Below, piece by piece: positions 13,961-22,195 of a DNA stretch of 44,370 bases. The translations under genes and the position numbers were made by a program. Positions within the stretch are counted from its first letter, which is position 1, and each line of letters starts with the position of its first letter. The notes under the pieces were generated by a model that worked only from the letters and a program-made list of their open reading frames with translations, searched no databases and was not told where the DNA came from. The DNA comes from Acholeplasmatales bacterium (GTDB lineage Bacteria; Bacillota_I; Bacilli_A; Acholeplasmatales; Anaeroplasmataceae). The stretch covers positions 1 to 44,370 of the forward strand of contig JAFXUP010000054.1 of assembly GCA_017524905.1 (NCBI GenBank). The letters are read 5' to 3'.

Positions 13961-15664
13961 ATGAGAAAAAAAGCTATATTTTCTTTTTTATTAATTTTAA
14001 TTTCATATTTATGTTTATCATCTTGTTTTAAAATTGATTCTAATATTTCTAGAACAATTAGATCAAATATATATAAGGGCAGTTTAGCATCAAGTGGAAA
14101 TTTTACTACTTATTTTTTAAAGAATAAAGGTGATGTACCTTATATTGATTTTGTTGATTTAACTGAAAGCATTGTTTCAAGAGAAATAACTAAAGATGAA
14201 AAAACAACAAATGGTTATAAAGTATCAAGAATTGATAATGGTGCATATTTAATTGTTGATGCAGAATTAGATACTATTTATTTTTCAAACTATGAAGCTT
14301 TTATTTCTAAAAATAAATCAGAAACTGCTTTTGATGCCAAATCATCAACATATATTTATTCTAAAACAAATTCTAAAGAAGAAATAGAAAATAAAGAAGT
14401 TACATTTGATTTATCTAAATATAATATTGATATAGTTTTATCAATGGAAGTTGTCTATGTTCCATATCAGGTATATGATACATTAATTTTATCTCAATTT
14501 GATGTAAGCTTAGCTTTTAATGGTAATGATTATTATTATGTTTCAAATTCTAATTATTTTACAGTACGTAATTATTATGGAGCATATTTTTCAGGAAGAA
14601 GCCAATCTGGTGTAAGAAGTACTGAAATGGCTAATTTTACATATAATCATTTAATGTTTGCCTTAGATAATTTTTTAGGAATTAAAGAATCAAGAGATAT
14701 TGCAAGCTTTGATGAATTATGTTCAAAAGAAGGTTTAAAGGATGATTTATTAAATACATCATCTGAAACATTCAATAAAGCCTTAAATAATTTGATTTAT
14801 ACATATTTAGATGATGGTCATTCAAGCTTTGTTGTTTCATCTAATTATTTAAAATATGATGTTAAAGCTGATGCTAAATATTCAGATTCTTATATTGGTT
14901 TAAGACGTCAAGCCTTGAAGGAAAACTATAATAGCTTATCTTTAATAAAGGATGCCAATGGTCGTTTTTCTTATTCTAATAATGTTTATAATGATTCAGG
15001 AAATACTTTAGTTATTTCCATTAATTCATTTAATTTCCCATCAAATGATTATTATCAAAGTGCACCAAATTATAATACTTATGCAAATGATTCATTTGCG
15101 ATTATGTATTATGCTTTTAATAATAAAATTCCAGAATTAGAATCTAGATATGGCACTAAGATAACTAATATAGTCATTGATGTAACCTTAAATGGTGGAG
15201 GCTATGTTGATGATTGTTTAGGCCTTTTAGGATTCTTATCAAATAATTATTATGTTGAATATGAAAATTCAGCATCTAAAGATATTTCAAAGGCTTATTA
15301 TTCAGTTGATACAAACCTAGATGGTAAATTTGATGAATTAGATTCATATAAAGATAAATATAATTTCTATATTTTAACATCTAATTATTCATTTTCTTGT
15401 GCTAATATGCTTGCAACCATTGCTAAAGAACAAAATCTTGCAACTATTTTAGGAGAAGAAACAGGTGGCGGAGGATCAATTGTTTATAATCTATGCTTAG
15501 GCGATTCAACTTCAATTAATATTTCAGGATGTCATTCATTGATTTATAGAGATAGTAATGATAAGCTTTGTTATTCTGAAAATAAGATAACACCTGATTA
15601 TGAATTATCTAGAATGTATTTTTATAATGCTAAATTTTTAAATGGCTATATAAATTCTTTATAG
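13961..15664 (+). CDS. Lipoprotein with S41 (tail-specific-protease-like) domain
   Basis: The first 22 residues are a lipoprotein signal with lipobox LSSC (Cys22), so the 567-residue product should be anchored outside the membrane. The C-terminal half is an S41 peptidase domain. It has YTYLDDGHSSFV near 280 (the usual DGHS motif), TNIVIDVTLNGGGYVDD near 405, and LTSNYSFSCANMLATIAKE near 475, with the Ser of FSCAN in the nucleophile position. The following GEETGGGGS lacks the Lys that CtpA enzymes use there, so it resembles the Ser-His type of S41 or an inactive relative. The N-terminal 250 residues are not recognised, and no PDZ motif is obvious. AGGAGTGATT precedes the ATG. Confidence 0.85.
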   Translation: MRKKAIFSFLLILISYLCLSSCFKIDSNISRTIRSNIYKGSLASSGNFTTYFLKNKGDVPYIDFVDLTESIVSREITKDEKTTNGYKVSRIDNGAYLIVDAELDTIYFSNYEAFISKNKSETAFDAKSSTYIYSKTNSKEEIENKEVTFDLSKYNIDIVLSMEVVYVPYQVYDTLILSQFDVSLAFNGNDYYYVSNSNYFTVRNYYGAYFSGRSQSGVRSTEMANFTYNHLMFALDNFLGIKESRDIASFDELCSKEGLKDDLLNTSSETFNKALNNLIYTYLDDGHSSFVVSSNYLKYDVKADAKYSDSYIGLRRQALKENYNSLSLIKDANGRFSYSNNVYNDSGNTLVISINSFNFPSNDYYQSAPNYNTYANDSFAIMYYAFNNKIPELESRYGTKITNIVIDVTLNGGGYVDDCLGLLGFLSNNYYVEYENSASKDISKAYYSVDTNLDGKFDELDSYKDKYNFYILTSNYSFSCANMLATIAKEQNLATILGEETGGGGSIVYNLCLGDSTSINISGCHSLIYRDSNDKLCYSENKITPDYELSRMYFYNAKFLNGYINSL

Positions 15665-15684
15665 TAATTTTATATTAAAATATC

Positions 15685-15716
15685 AATTGCGATATGAAAA
15701 ATATCGCAATTTTTTC
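15685..15716 (+). terminator. Terminator of the S41 lipoprotein gene
   Basis: AATTGCGATAT, GAAAA and ATATCGCAATT form a perfect 11-bp stem followed by TTTTTC. Confidence 0.92.
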
Positions 15717-15744
15717 TTGATTTTATAATAAATATGAGTATAAT
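15717..15744 (+). promoter_or_regulatory. Promoter of the marR-ABC exporter operon
   Basis: TTGATT (15717-15722), 16 nt, TATAAT (15739-15744). The predicted start site near 15751 falls in an imperfect palindrome at 15749-15766. Confidence 0.65.
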
Positions 15745-15748
15745 ATTT

Positions 15749-15766
15749 TTGTTGCATATTAAACAA
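15749..15766 (+). promoter_or_regulatory. Candidate MarR operator over the transcription start
   Basis: TTGTTGCATATTAAACAA is an imperfect 18-bp palindrome: outer TTGTT/AACAA and central ATAT match, with two mismatched pairs. It begins 5 nt after the -10 of the operon that starts with marR, a position suited to autorepression. Confidence 0.4.
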
Positions 15767-15787
15767 TCTTTAAAAGGAGGCTTATAT

Positions 15788-16222
15788 ATGTTTAAACATG
15801 TTGGAGATAGAATAAATAAACTTAGCTATAAGATAAAACGAGAAATTTCAAAGCTTCCTTCAATCCAAAAGATTGATGAAGTTTCTGCAACAAATGGTTT
15901 TATACTTATGTATATTTATGATTCAAAAGAAGATGTATTTCAAAAGGATATTGAAAACCATTTTGGAATGACTCGTTCAACTGCATCAAGGGTAATTTCT
16001 TTGATGGAACAAAAAAATCTTTTAACAAGAGAAAGTGTCTTAAATGATCATAGACTTAAAAAATTAACTTTAACCGATAAATCTAAACCTTTATGCGTTG
16101 AGGTTAAAGGTGAATTAAAAGAATTTGAAAAAAGATTATGTAATGGTGTAGATTTGGATTATTTAATAAAGGAATTAGATTTAATTAATCTAAATTTAAA
16201 TGGAGGTAAATCAAATGATTAA
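15788..16222 (+). CDS. MarR-family transcriptional regulator
   Basis: This 144-residue winged-helix protein has a core with FQKDIENHFGMTRSTASRVI (recognition helix), SLMEQKNLLTRES and a wing with NDHRLKKLTLTDK, all typical for MarR. The correct start is ATG 15788, preceded by AAAGGAGG; the longer in-frame reading from 15734 begins inside the promoter. Its 3' end overlaps the first ABC gene by 8 nt, so the regulator and exporter are translated together. It very likely senses a compound handled by the ABC pair and represses the shared promoter. The ligand is unknown. Confidence 0.93.
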   Translation: MFKHVGDRINKLSYKIKREISKLPSIQKIDEVSATNGFILMYIYDSKEDVFQKDIENHFGMTRSTASRVISLMEQKNLLTRESVLNDHRLKKLTLTDKSKPLCVEVKGELKEFEKRLCNGVDLDYLIKELDLINLNLNGGKSND

Positions 16223-17981
16223 GATTTTATTAAAAAGCTTAAGAGAATATAAAAAGGCAACAATAGTAACTCCTATTTTTATTGTTCTTGAAGTTGTATG
16301 TGAAGTAATTATTCCTTTTTTAACAAAAGAATTAGTTACAGAATTACAAGTTAATGGTTCTGGTATAGCAAATGGTGATATTAAAAAGTTTTCATTATTA
16401 TGTGTATCTTTAGTTATAATTGCGATGCTTGGCTTAGTATTTGGCTTTTTAGCTGCTAAATATGCAGCTGAAGCTCAATCTGGTTTAGCTAAGAATTTAA
16501 GAAAAGATATGTATTATAAGATTCAAGAATTTTCATTTGAAAATATTGATAAATTTTCAGCATCAAGCTTAGTTACAAGAATGACTACTGATGTTGCGAA
16601 TGTACAAATGGCATATGGTATGGTAATAAGAAGCTTAGTAAGAAGCCCATTAATGGTTATTTTTTCAACTATAATGTGTTTCTTAGTTAATCCAACTCTT
16701 GCTTGGATTTATGTTGCATTAATTCCAGTTGTAATTATTTTATTTGGATTAATTATTAAATTTGCAATGCCTTTATTTACTAAATTATTCCCTAAATATG
16801 ATAATTTAAATGAATCTGTTCAAGAAAATATTAACGGAATTAGAGTTGTTAAAAATTATGTTAGAGATGATTATGAAAAAGAAAAATTTGCTAAAGCATC
16901 AGGTGAATTAAAAGTAGGATTTATTAAAGCAGAAAGAATTGTTGCATTAAATGGTCCTGTTTTAAATTTAGCAATTCATATTGCAGTATTCTTTTCAGCA
17001 ATTGGTGGTGCAATAATTATTACTAAAACTAATGGTAATGAAATGGAAATTGGTGGATTACAAGCTTTAATTCAATATGGTATTCAAATTTTAATGTCTT
17101 TAATGTTTTTATCATTTGTAACTGTTATGGTATCTATGGCTATGGCTGCCGCAAGAAGAATTACAGATGTTTTAGTTGAAGAGCCTTCAATTAAAAATCC
17201 TTCAAATCCTATCTATGATGTACCAAATGGTGATATTGAATTTAAGAATGTTTCATTTAAATATTCTAAAACTGCAGAATTTGATGCATTGTCAAATATT
17301 AATTTAAAAATTAAATCAGGTCAAACAGTAGGTATTATTGGTGGTACAGGTTCTAGTAAAACTACATTAGTTAATTTAATTTCAAGATTATATGATGTAA
17401 CTGATGGTGAATTATTAGTTGGTGGAATTAATGTTAAGGAGTATGATTTAAAAACATTAAGAGATAAAGTATCTGTTGTTTTACAAAAAAATGTATTATT
17501 CTCAGGTACTATTAAAGAAAATTTAAGATGGGGTAATCCTAATGCTACTGATGAAGAAATTTATCATGTTTGTAGAATAGCTTGTGCTGACGAATTTGTA
17601 GAAAAGCTAGAAGAAGGATATGATAAATACATTGAACAAGGTGGTTCAAATGTATCTGGTGGTCAAAAACAAAGATTATGTATTGCAAGAGCATTACTTA
17701 AAAACCCAAAAATAATTATTTTAGATGATTCAACATCAGCAGTTGATACAAAAACTGATGCAATAATAAGAAAAGGATTTAAAGAGGATTTACCTAATAC
17801 AACAAAAATTATTATTGCTCAAAGATTATCATCAGTTGAAAATGCTGATTTAATTATTGTTATGGATAATGGTAAGATAAATGGCATTGGTACTAGTGAA
17901 GAATTATTAAAGAATAATGCTATCTATCAAGAAATATATGATATACAAATGAAAAATGTTGCAAAGGAGGTTGAAGCATAA
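16215..17981 (+). CDS. Heterodimeric ABC exporter subunit with degenerate ATPase site
   Basis: This is a fused membrane and ATPase half-transporter of 588 residues, with six spans then a nucleotide-binding domain. Walker A reads GGTGSSKTT near 375, the signature VSGGQKQRL, and Walker B IIILDDSTSAVD near 502, where the catalytic Glu is Asp. This degenerate site is typical of one subunit of heterodimeric exporters such as TM287/288 or LmrCD. The partner follows with a 1-nt stop-start overlap. Start ATG 16215 uses GGAGG at 16202; an ATG at 16200 overlaps that site. The substrate is probably a drug-like or toxic compound, given the MarR regulator, but this cannot be read from sequence. Confidence 0.93.
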   Translation: MIKILLKSLREYKKATIVTPIFIVLEVVCEVIIPFLTKELVTELQVNGSGIANGDIKKFSLLCVSLVIIAMLGLVFGFLAAKYAAEAQSGLAKNLRKDMYYKIQEFSFENIDKFSASSLVTRMTTDVANVQMAYGMVIRSLVRSPLMVIFSTIMCFLVNPTLAWIYVALIPVVIILFGLIIKFAMPLFTKLFPKYDNLNESVQENINGIRVVKNYVRDDYEKEKFAKASGELKVGFIKAERIVALNGPVLNLAIHIAVFFSAIGGAIIITKTNGNEMEIGGLQALIQYGIQILMSLMFLSFVTVMVSMAMAAARRITDVLVEEPSIKNPSNPIYDVPNGDIEFKNVSFKYSKTAEFDALSNINLKIKSGQTVGIIGGTGSSKTTLVNLISRLYDVTDGELLVGGINVKEYDLKTLRDKVSVVLQKNVLFSGTIKENLRWGNPNATDEEIYHVCRIACADEFVEKLEEGYDKYIEQGGSNVSGGQKQRLCIARALLKNPKIIILDDSTSAVDTKTDAIIRKGFKEDLPNTTKIIIAQRLSSVENADLIIVMDNGKINGIGTSEELLKNNAIYQEIYDIQMKNVAKEVEA

Positions 17982-19933
17982 TGGCAGCTCCAAGAGGCGT
18001 AAAGGCTAAATTAACAAAAGAAAATTTAAAAACACTTCCTAAATTAATAAAGTATTTATTCAAATATTATAAATGGCAAATGATTTTAGTATTTTTCTTA
18101 TTAACTATTGTTACTGTTTCAACTACAGCAGCTTCAATCTTTTTACCTATTATTATTAATACAATTAGTGCAACAGACCCTGTAACAAAAGAAACTACAA
18201 TTTTTGCTTTTGATGTTGTTAAAGATCAATTAACTGGTATTGCAATTGCTTTAGGTACTTTATATGTATTAGGTTTAATTGCATCATTGCTATATACACA
18301 AATAATGGCATTTGTAGGTCAAGGATTCTTAGATAAATTAAGACGTGATATGTTTAATAAGATGGAATCACTTCCTATTTCATATTTTGATAGAACACCT
18401 CATGGTGATATTATGTCAAGATATACAAATGATGTTGATGCTATAAGACAATTTGTATCTCAAACATTAATTCAAGCTTATCAAGCTTTATTAACAATTA
18501 TTTTTGTTGTATTTATGATGTTATATTATTCAGTATGGCTTGCTTTAATTGCATTTGTTGGTGTATTTGTTGTAACAAGAATTATAAAGCATATTGGTGG
18601 AAATTCTGCTAAATATTTTATGAAGCAACAAATGACTACAGGTGCTGTTGAAGGCTATATTGAAGAAATGATGAATGGTCAAAAGGTTGTTAAGGTATTT
18701 AATCATGAAGAAGAATCTAAAGCTAAATTCAATGAATTAAATGATAATTTATATAATGATGCTAAAAATGCCAATTATTATGGAAATATTTTAATGCCTA
18801 TTTTAAATAATTTTGGTAATTTATTATATATTTTAATTACTATTATTGGTGTTGTTTTATTTGCATTAAATGCTTGGAATTTATCAATTGGTAGATTATT
18901 TGATTCAACTTATGCCTATGTTGGAATTGCAACAATTGTCGTATTTTTAGGTATGACAAAGCAATTAACTCAAACAATTGCAAACGTAAGCCAACAAATG
19001 TCTATGATTGCTATGGCTATGGCTGGTGCAGCAAGAATCTTTAATTTAATGGAACAAACTCCTGAATTAGATGAAGGCTATGTAACTTTAGTTCAAATGA
19101 AAGAAGAAAATGGAAAATTAGTTGAAACAACTGAAAGAACACATCATTGGGCTTGGAAATATCAACATAAGTCTTCTGATAAGCTAGAATATGTAGAATT
19201 AAAAGGTGATATTTTACTTGATAATGTTGATTTTGGTTATTATGAGGATAAGATTGTTTTACATAATATAGATATTTATGCTCATCCAGGTCAACAAATC
19301 GCTTTAGTTGGTGCAACAGGTGCTGGTAAGACAACTATTACAAATTTAATTAATAGATTCTATGATTTAGCAGATGGTAAGGTTAGATATGATGGAATCA
19401 ATATTAATAAAATTAAAAAAGCTGATTTAAGAAAATCATTAGCTATAGTTTTACAAGAAACAAATTTATTTACAGGAACTGTAATGGAAAATATTAGATA
19501 TGGTAGACTTGATGCTACTGATGAAGAGGTTATTGAAGCATCAAAGATTGCTAATGCTTATGATTTTATTACAAGACTTCCTGATGGATTTAATACAATG
19601 CTAACTCATAATGGCGCAAATCTATCTCAAGGTCAAAGACAATTAATTGCCATCGCAAGAGCTGCATGTGCTGATGCTCCTGTTATGATATTAGATGAAG
19701 CAACATCTTCAATTGATACAAGAACTGAAGCTTTAGTTCAAGCTGGTATGGATAAGCTTATGGAAGGAAGAACAGTATTTGTTATTGCTCATAGATTATC
19801 AACAGTAAGAAATTCAGATTGTATTATGGTATTAGATAAAGGTAGAATAATTGAAAGAGGTACTCATGATGATTTACTTGCTAAAAAAGGTACTTATTAT
19901 CAATTATATACTGGTGCATTTGAATTAGAATAA
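17981..19933 (+). CDS. Heterodimeric ABC exporter subunit with consensus ATPase site
   Basis: This 650-residue partner has six membrane spans and an ATPase domain with Walker A GATGAGKTT near 445, signature LSQGQRQL (the variant found in the TM288-type partner) and Walker B MILDEATSSID near 570, which keeps the catalytic Glu. Combined with the degenerate first subunit this gives one active and one inactive ATP site. A polar insertion of roughly 50 residues lies between membrane and ATPase parts (around 360-410, with ERTHHWAWKYQHKSS). The start overlaps the preceding stop as TAATG and has AAGGAGG upstream. The operon ends at the terminator just after this gene. Confidence 0.94.
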   Translation: MAAPRGVKAKLTKENLKTLPKLIKYLFKYYKWQMILVFFLLTIVTVSTTAASIFLPIIINTISATDPVTKETTIFAFDVVKDQLTGIAIALGTLYVLGLIASLLYTQIMAFVGQGFLDKLRRDMFNKMESLPISYFDRTPHGDIMSRYTNDVDAIRQFVSQTLIQAYQALLTIIFVVFMMLYYSVWLALIAFVGVFVVTRIIKHIGGNSAKYFMKQQMTTGAVEGYIEEMMNGQKVVKVFNHEEESKAKFNELNDNLYNDAKNANYYGNILMPILNNFGNLLYILITIIGVVLFALNAWNLSIGRLFDSTYAYVGIATIVVFLGMTKQLTQTIANVSQQMSMIAMAMAGAARIFNLMEQTPELDEGYVTLVQMKEENGKLVETTERTHHWAWKYQHKSSDKLEYVELKGDILLDNVDFGYYEDKIVLHNIDIYAHPGQQIALVGATGAGKTTITNLINRFYDLADGKVRYDGININKIKKADLRKSLAIVLQETNLFTGTVMENIRYGRLDATDEEVIEASKIANAYDFITRLPDGFNTMLTHNGANLSQGQRQLIAIARAACADAPVMILDEATSSIDTRTEALVQAGMDKLMEGRTVFVIAHRLSTVRNSDCIMVLDKGRIIERGTHDDLLAKKGTYYQLYTGAFELE

Positions 19934-19938
19934 TTATT

Positions 19939-19965
19939 AGGACTGCAAAATTGCAGTCCTTTTTA
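19939..19965 (+). terminator. Terminator of the marR-ABC operon
   Basis: AGGACTGCAA and TTGCAGTCCT form a long perfect stem with a short loop, followed by TTTT. Confidence 0.92.
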
Positions 19966-19969
19966 ATTG

Positions 19970-19998
19970 TTTACAATCTAATTATTTATTTGTATAAT
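19970..19998 (+). promoter_or_regulatory. Promoter of the flavodoxin gene
   Basis: TTTACA (19970-19975), 17 nt, TATAAT (19993-19998). Confidence 0.78.
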
Positions 19999-20015
19999 AA
20001 ATTTGGTGATTAATT

Positions 20016-20408
20016 ATGAATATTAAAGTAAGATATTTTTCAGCATCAGGAAATACTAAAAAAATAGCTGATGCAATTGCAGAAGGATTAAATATTGAAG
20101 CAATCTCAATTAAAGATGAACCTGAATTAAAAGAACATACTGATTTGTTATTTTTAGGTGGTGCTCCTTATGCAAATATAATGGCAAAGCCATTAAAAGA
20201 ATATGCTTTAAATATAAAAAAAGAAGATGTTGATAAAATAGTTTTATTCACAACATCTAATTGGTCAAGAAGAACTGTTAGAGCTTTAAAAAAGATATTT
20301 AAAGAAAAAGGTATATTTGTATATGATAAATATTTTTATGCACATATGCTAAGAATTAAAAAAAGAATTCCAAAAGCTAAAGAATTTGGTAAACAATTTG
20401 TAGATTAA
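20016..20408 (+). CDS. Short flavodoxin-like protein
   Basis: This is a cytosolic FMN-binding electron carrier or flavodoxin-fold protein of 130 residues, slightly shorter than classical flavodoxins (about 140-150). The FMN phosphate loop is [10 protein letters not shown] at residues 9-18. A second loop, FLGGAPYAN near 50, and the strand [13 protein letters not shown] near 73 occupy the expected flavin-facing positions. The C-terminus is rich in Lys and Arg ([13 protein letters not shown]), unusual for acidic flavodoxins, so the partner may be nucleic acid or an acidic protein. It has its own promoter and terminator next to rubrerythrin, in an anaerobe redox context. Confidence 0.85.
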   Translation: MNIKVRYFSASGNTKKIADAIAEGLNIEAISIKDEPELKEHTDLLFLGGAPYANIMAKPLKEYALNIKKEDVDKIVLFTTSNWSRRTVRALKKIFKEKGIFVYDKYFYAHMLRIKKRIPKAKEFGKQFVD

Positions 20409-20409
20409 T

Positions 20410-20433
20410 AGATGCCTCTAGGCATCTTTTTTT
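20410..20433 (+). terminator. Terminator of the flavodoxin gene
   Basis: AGATGCC, TCTA and GGCATCT, then seven T residues. It starts one base after the stop codon. Confidence 0.92.
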
Positions 20434-20446
20434 AAAAAATGATAGA

Positions 20447-20475
20447 TTTACTTTATTTTATATCTGTATTATAAT
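20447..20475 (+). promoter_or_regulatory. Promoter of the rubrerythrin gene
   Basis: TTTACT (20447-20452), 17 nt, TATAAT (20470-20475). Confidence 0.75.
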
Positions 20476-20515
20476 TAAATTAGTGGTTAACAATAAAAAA
20501 GGAGATATATATAGT

Positions 20516-21172
20516 ATGAAAAAATTTGTTTGTAAAGTATGTGGAGTAGTATTTGAAGCTGAAAGTTTAGAAAAGGCAGTTTGTCCAAAATGTAAAGCAA
20601 AAGCACCAAAGGTTGAAGAATATAAGGAAGAAAGTAAAAATAAATATGCTGGTACTCAAACTGAAAAGAACCTAGAAGCAGCTTTTGCAGGAGAATCTCA
20701 AGCAAGAAATAAATATACTTATTTTGCTTCAGTTGCAAAAAAAGAAGGCTATGAGCAAATTGCTGAATTATTTTTAAAAACAGCTGATAATGAAAAAGAA
20801 CATGCCAAAATGTGGTTTAAGGAATTAAATGGTATTGGTGATACTAAAGCTAATTTAAAAGCTGCAGCTGATGGTGAAAATTATGAATGGACTGATATGT
20901 ATGAAGGATTTGCTAAAACAGCTGAAGAAGAAGGCTTCTATGAATTAGCTAAGAAATTTAGATTGGTTGCTGCAATTGAAAAGCGCCATGAAGAAAGATA
21001 TAGAGCTTTACTTAAAAATGTAGAGACTATGCAAGTCTTTGAAAAATCTGAAGTAAAGATTTGGGAATGCAGAAATTGTGGTCATATTGTTATTGGTACA
21101 AAAGCACCCGATGTATGTCCTACATGTAATCATCCTCAAAGCTATTTTGAAATTCATATGGATAATTTCTAA
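20516..21172 (+). CDS. Rubrerythrin with rubredoxin-like domains at both ends
   Basis: This is a cytosolic peroxide-reducing non-heme iron protein of anaerobes. From ATG 20516 (AAAAAGGAG upstream) it has 218 residues in three parts. An N-terminal rubredoxin-like knuckle pair has VCKVCG and VCPKCK. A ferritin-like four-helix diiron domain has [28 protein letters not shown] and [15 protein letters not shown]-terminal rubredoxin has WECRNCGHI and [13 protein letters not shown]. Classical rubrerythrin has only the C-terminal rubredoxin and reverse rubrerythrin only the N-terminal one. The double form exists in some anaerobes but is less common. An earlier in-frame start at 20483 lacks a binding site. 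Confidence 0.95.
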   Translation: MKKFVCKVCGVVFEAESLEKAVCPKCKAKAPKVEEYKEESKNKYAGTQTEKNLEAAFAGESQARNKYTYFASVAKKEGYEQIAELFLKTADNEKEHAKMWFKELNGIGDTKANLKAAADGENYEWTDMYEGFAKTAEEEGFYELAKKFRLVAAIEKRHEERYRALLKNVETMQVFEKSEVKIWECRNCGHIVIGTKAPDVCPTCNHPQSYFEIHMDNF

Positions 21173-21178
21173 CAATTT

Positions 21179-21204
21179 AAAAGGCATTTTTATGCCTTTT
21201 TTCT
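21179..21204 (+). terminator. Terminator of the rubrerythrin gene
   Basis: AAAGGCAT (21180-21187) pairs with ATGCCTTT (21192-21199), followed by a T-run. Confidence 0.9.
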
Positions 21205-21227
21205 TTATTAGATATTAAAATATAAAG

Positions 21228-21247
21228 TTTGTTGCACTTTTGTTGCA
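21228..21247 (+). repeat. Direct repeat TTTGTTGCA in the promoter region of a lipoprotein gene
   Basis: TTTGTTGCA occurs at 21228-21236 and again at 21239-21247, one helical turn apart. It contains possible -35 hexamers TTGCAC and TTGCAG, with TAGAAT at 21258-21263 a possible -10. A paired binding site for a regulator is possible. Confidence 0.35.
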
Positions 21248-21309
21248 GGTGATTTGATAGAATTTAGATAGGGAAGTTAATTTTATAAATAAAAAGGAGA
21301 ATTATAATT

Positions 21310-21834
21310 ATGAAAAAAGCTTTATTATTGTTAGCATTACCATTATTATTTGTTGCAGCATGTGATAGTAATAATACAAATTCAGGTACAACACCAAAAA
21401 CTGATCCTACACCATCAACTGATCCAGAACCATCAACACCTGTTGCCACAACTACTTATATGACAACAATTAATGAGGGTGAAATTTATTTTGATTTTAA
21501 TTTAACAACAGCTATTGAAGGCTTAAAGATTAAATCAGAAACAAAGGATTATGTAGCTGGTAAACAAGCATTTGAGAAGAATGCTAAATTTACATTTGAA
21601 GGAACACCTACTGTTAAGTATAACCTTTATGAGGCGATTGAATCTGGTGGAGTTTATCAATCAGCAAAAAAAGAAGGAATTAGTACAGAAGGCTTAAAGG
21701 ATATGGTTGAACGACATTTAAACGCATACTCTAAATTAAGCGGTAATTATAGAATCTATTTCTGTATAACAGATACAGCTCAAGGATGGAGTAAGACAAT
21801 TCCTGGTGTAAATGATATTATTACTAAGTTTTAA
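21310..21834 (+). CDS. Small surface lipoprotein of unknown function
   Basis: The 174-residue product starts with a lipoprotein signal and lipobox VAAC (Cys18), followed by an Asn/Thr/Pro/Ser-rich linker (residues about 19-48) and a compact C-terminal domain of about 120 residues. Phrases in the domain are EIYFDFNLTTAIEGLKIK, TVKYNLYEAI and NYRIYFCITDTAQGWSKTIPG. No known catalytic motif is visible. It should be anchored on the outer face of the cytoplasmic membrane. AAAAAGGAG precedes the ATG. It is a single-gene unit ended by the hairpin at 21854. Confidence 0.82.
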   Translation: MKKALLLLALPLLFVAACDSNNTNSGTTPKTDPTPSTDPEPSTPVATTTYMTTINEGEIYFDFNLTTAIEGLKIKSETKDYVAGKQAFEKNAKFTFEGTPTVKYNLYEAIESGGVYQSAKKEGISTEGLKDMVERHLNAYSKLSGNYRIYFCITDTAQGWSKTIPGVNDIITKF

Positions 21835-21853
21835 TATTTAAAAAAGATATATT

Positions 21854-21885
21854 AAAGAAAGCTTTCACTAGCTTTCTTTTTTCTT
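21854..21885 (+). terminator. Terminator of the small lipoprotein gene
   Basis: AAAGAAAGCT (21854-21863) pairs with AGCTTTCTTT (21870-21879), then a T-rich run. Confidence 0.88.
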
Positions 21886-21905
21886 TTTTAGAAGAAATTA
21901 ACTAC

Positions 21906-21934
21906 TTTACTTTAATATTAAAATTTAGTATAAT
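21906..21934 (+). promoter_or_regulatory. Promoter of the T-box-ileS unit
   Basis: TTTACT (21906-21911), 17 nt, TATAAT (21929-21934). The start site would be near 21941, just before stem I. Confidence 0.75.
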
Positions 21935-21940
21935 TGAAAA

Positions 21941-22180
21941 GGATTTTAAAAGTGTTGATACCATCCGTAGTAGAATGTATGGATTATAGAGAATTGTTGG
22001 TTGGTGAAAAACAATAGAAGTCGTCTACTTGAATCAATGGTGTAGCTGATAAGAGGATAAGTCTTATCCGTATTCTTGCGTTAAAAGATAATTGAGCGCT
22101 ATATTTTATAATAAATATAGAACTAAGGTGGTACCGCGGAACTTTCGTCCTTAGAGATTAAATCTTTAAGGACTTTTTTT
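21941..22180 (+). promoter_or_regulatory. Ile T-box riboswitch
   Basis: This fills most of the gene-free stretch before ileS. Stem I has the GGTTGGTG apical loop near 21999-22006 and a specifier region GAATCAATGG, with ATC (Ile) at 22033-22035 followed by A. The conserved T-box sequence AAGGTGGTACCGCG is at about 22125-22138 and would pair with the free 3' end of uncharged tRNA. The terminator stem GTCCTTAGAGAT/ATCTTTAAGGAC with seven T residues lies at 22147-22180 and shares bases with the antiterminator. Uncharged tRNA-Ile should allow read-through into ileS. Confidence 0.95.
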
Positions 22181-22195
22181 ATGGAGGAATAGAAA

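Noticed and set aside
19041..19334. 97-residue minus-strand ORF opposite the second ABC subunit
   Set aside because: His/Tyr/Leu-rich antisense shadow of a Walker A region, with no binding site.
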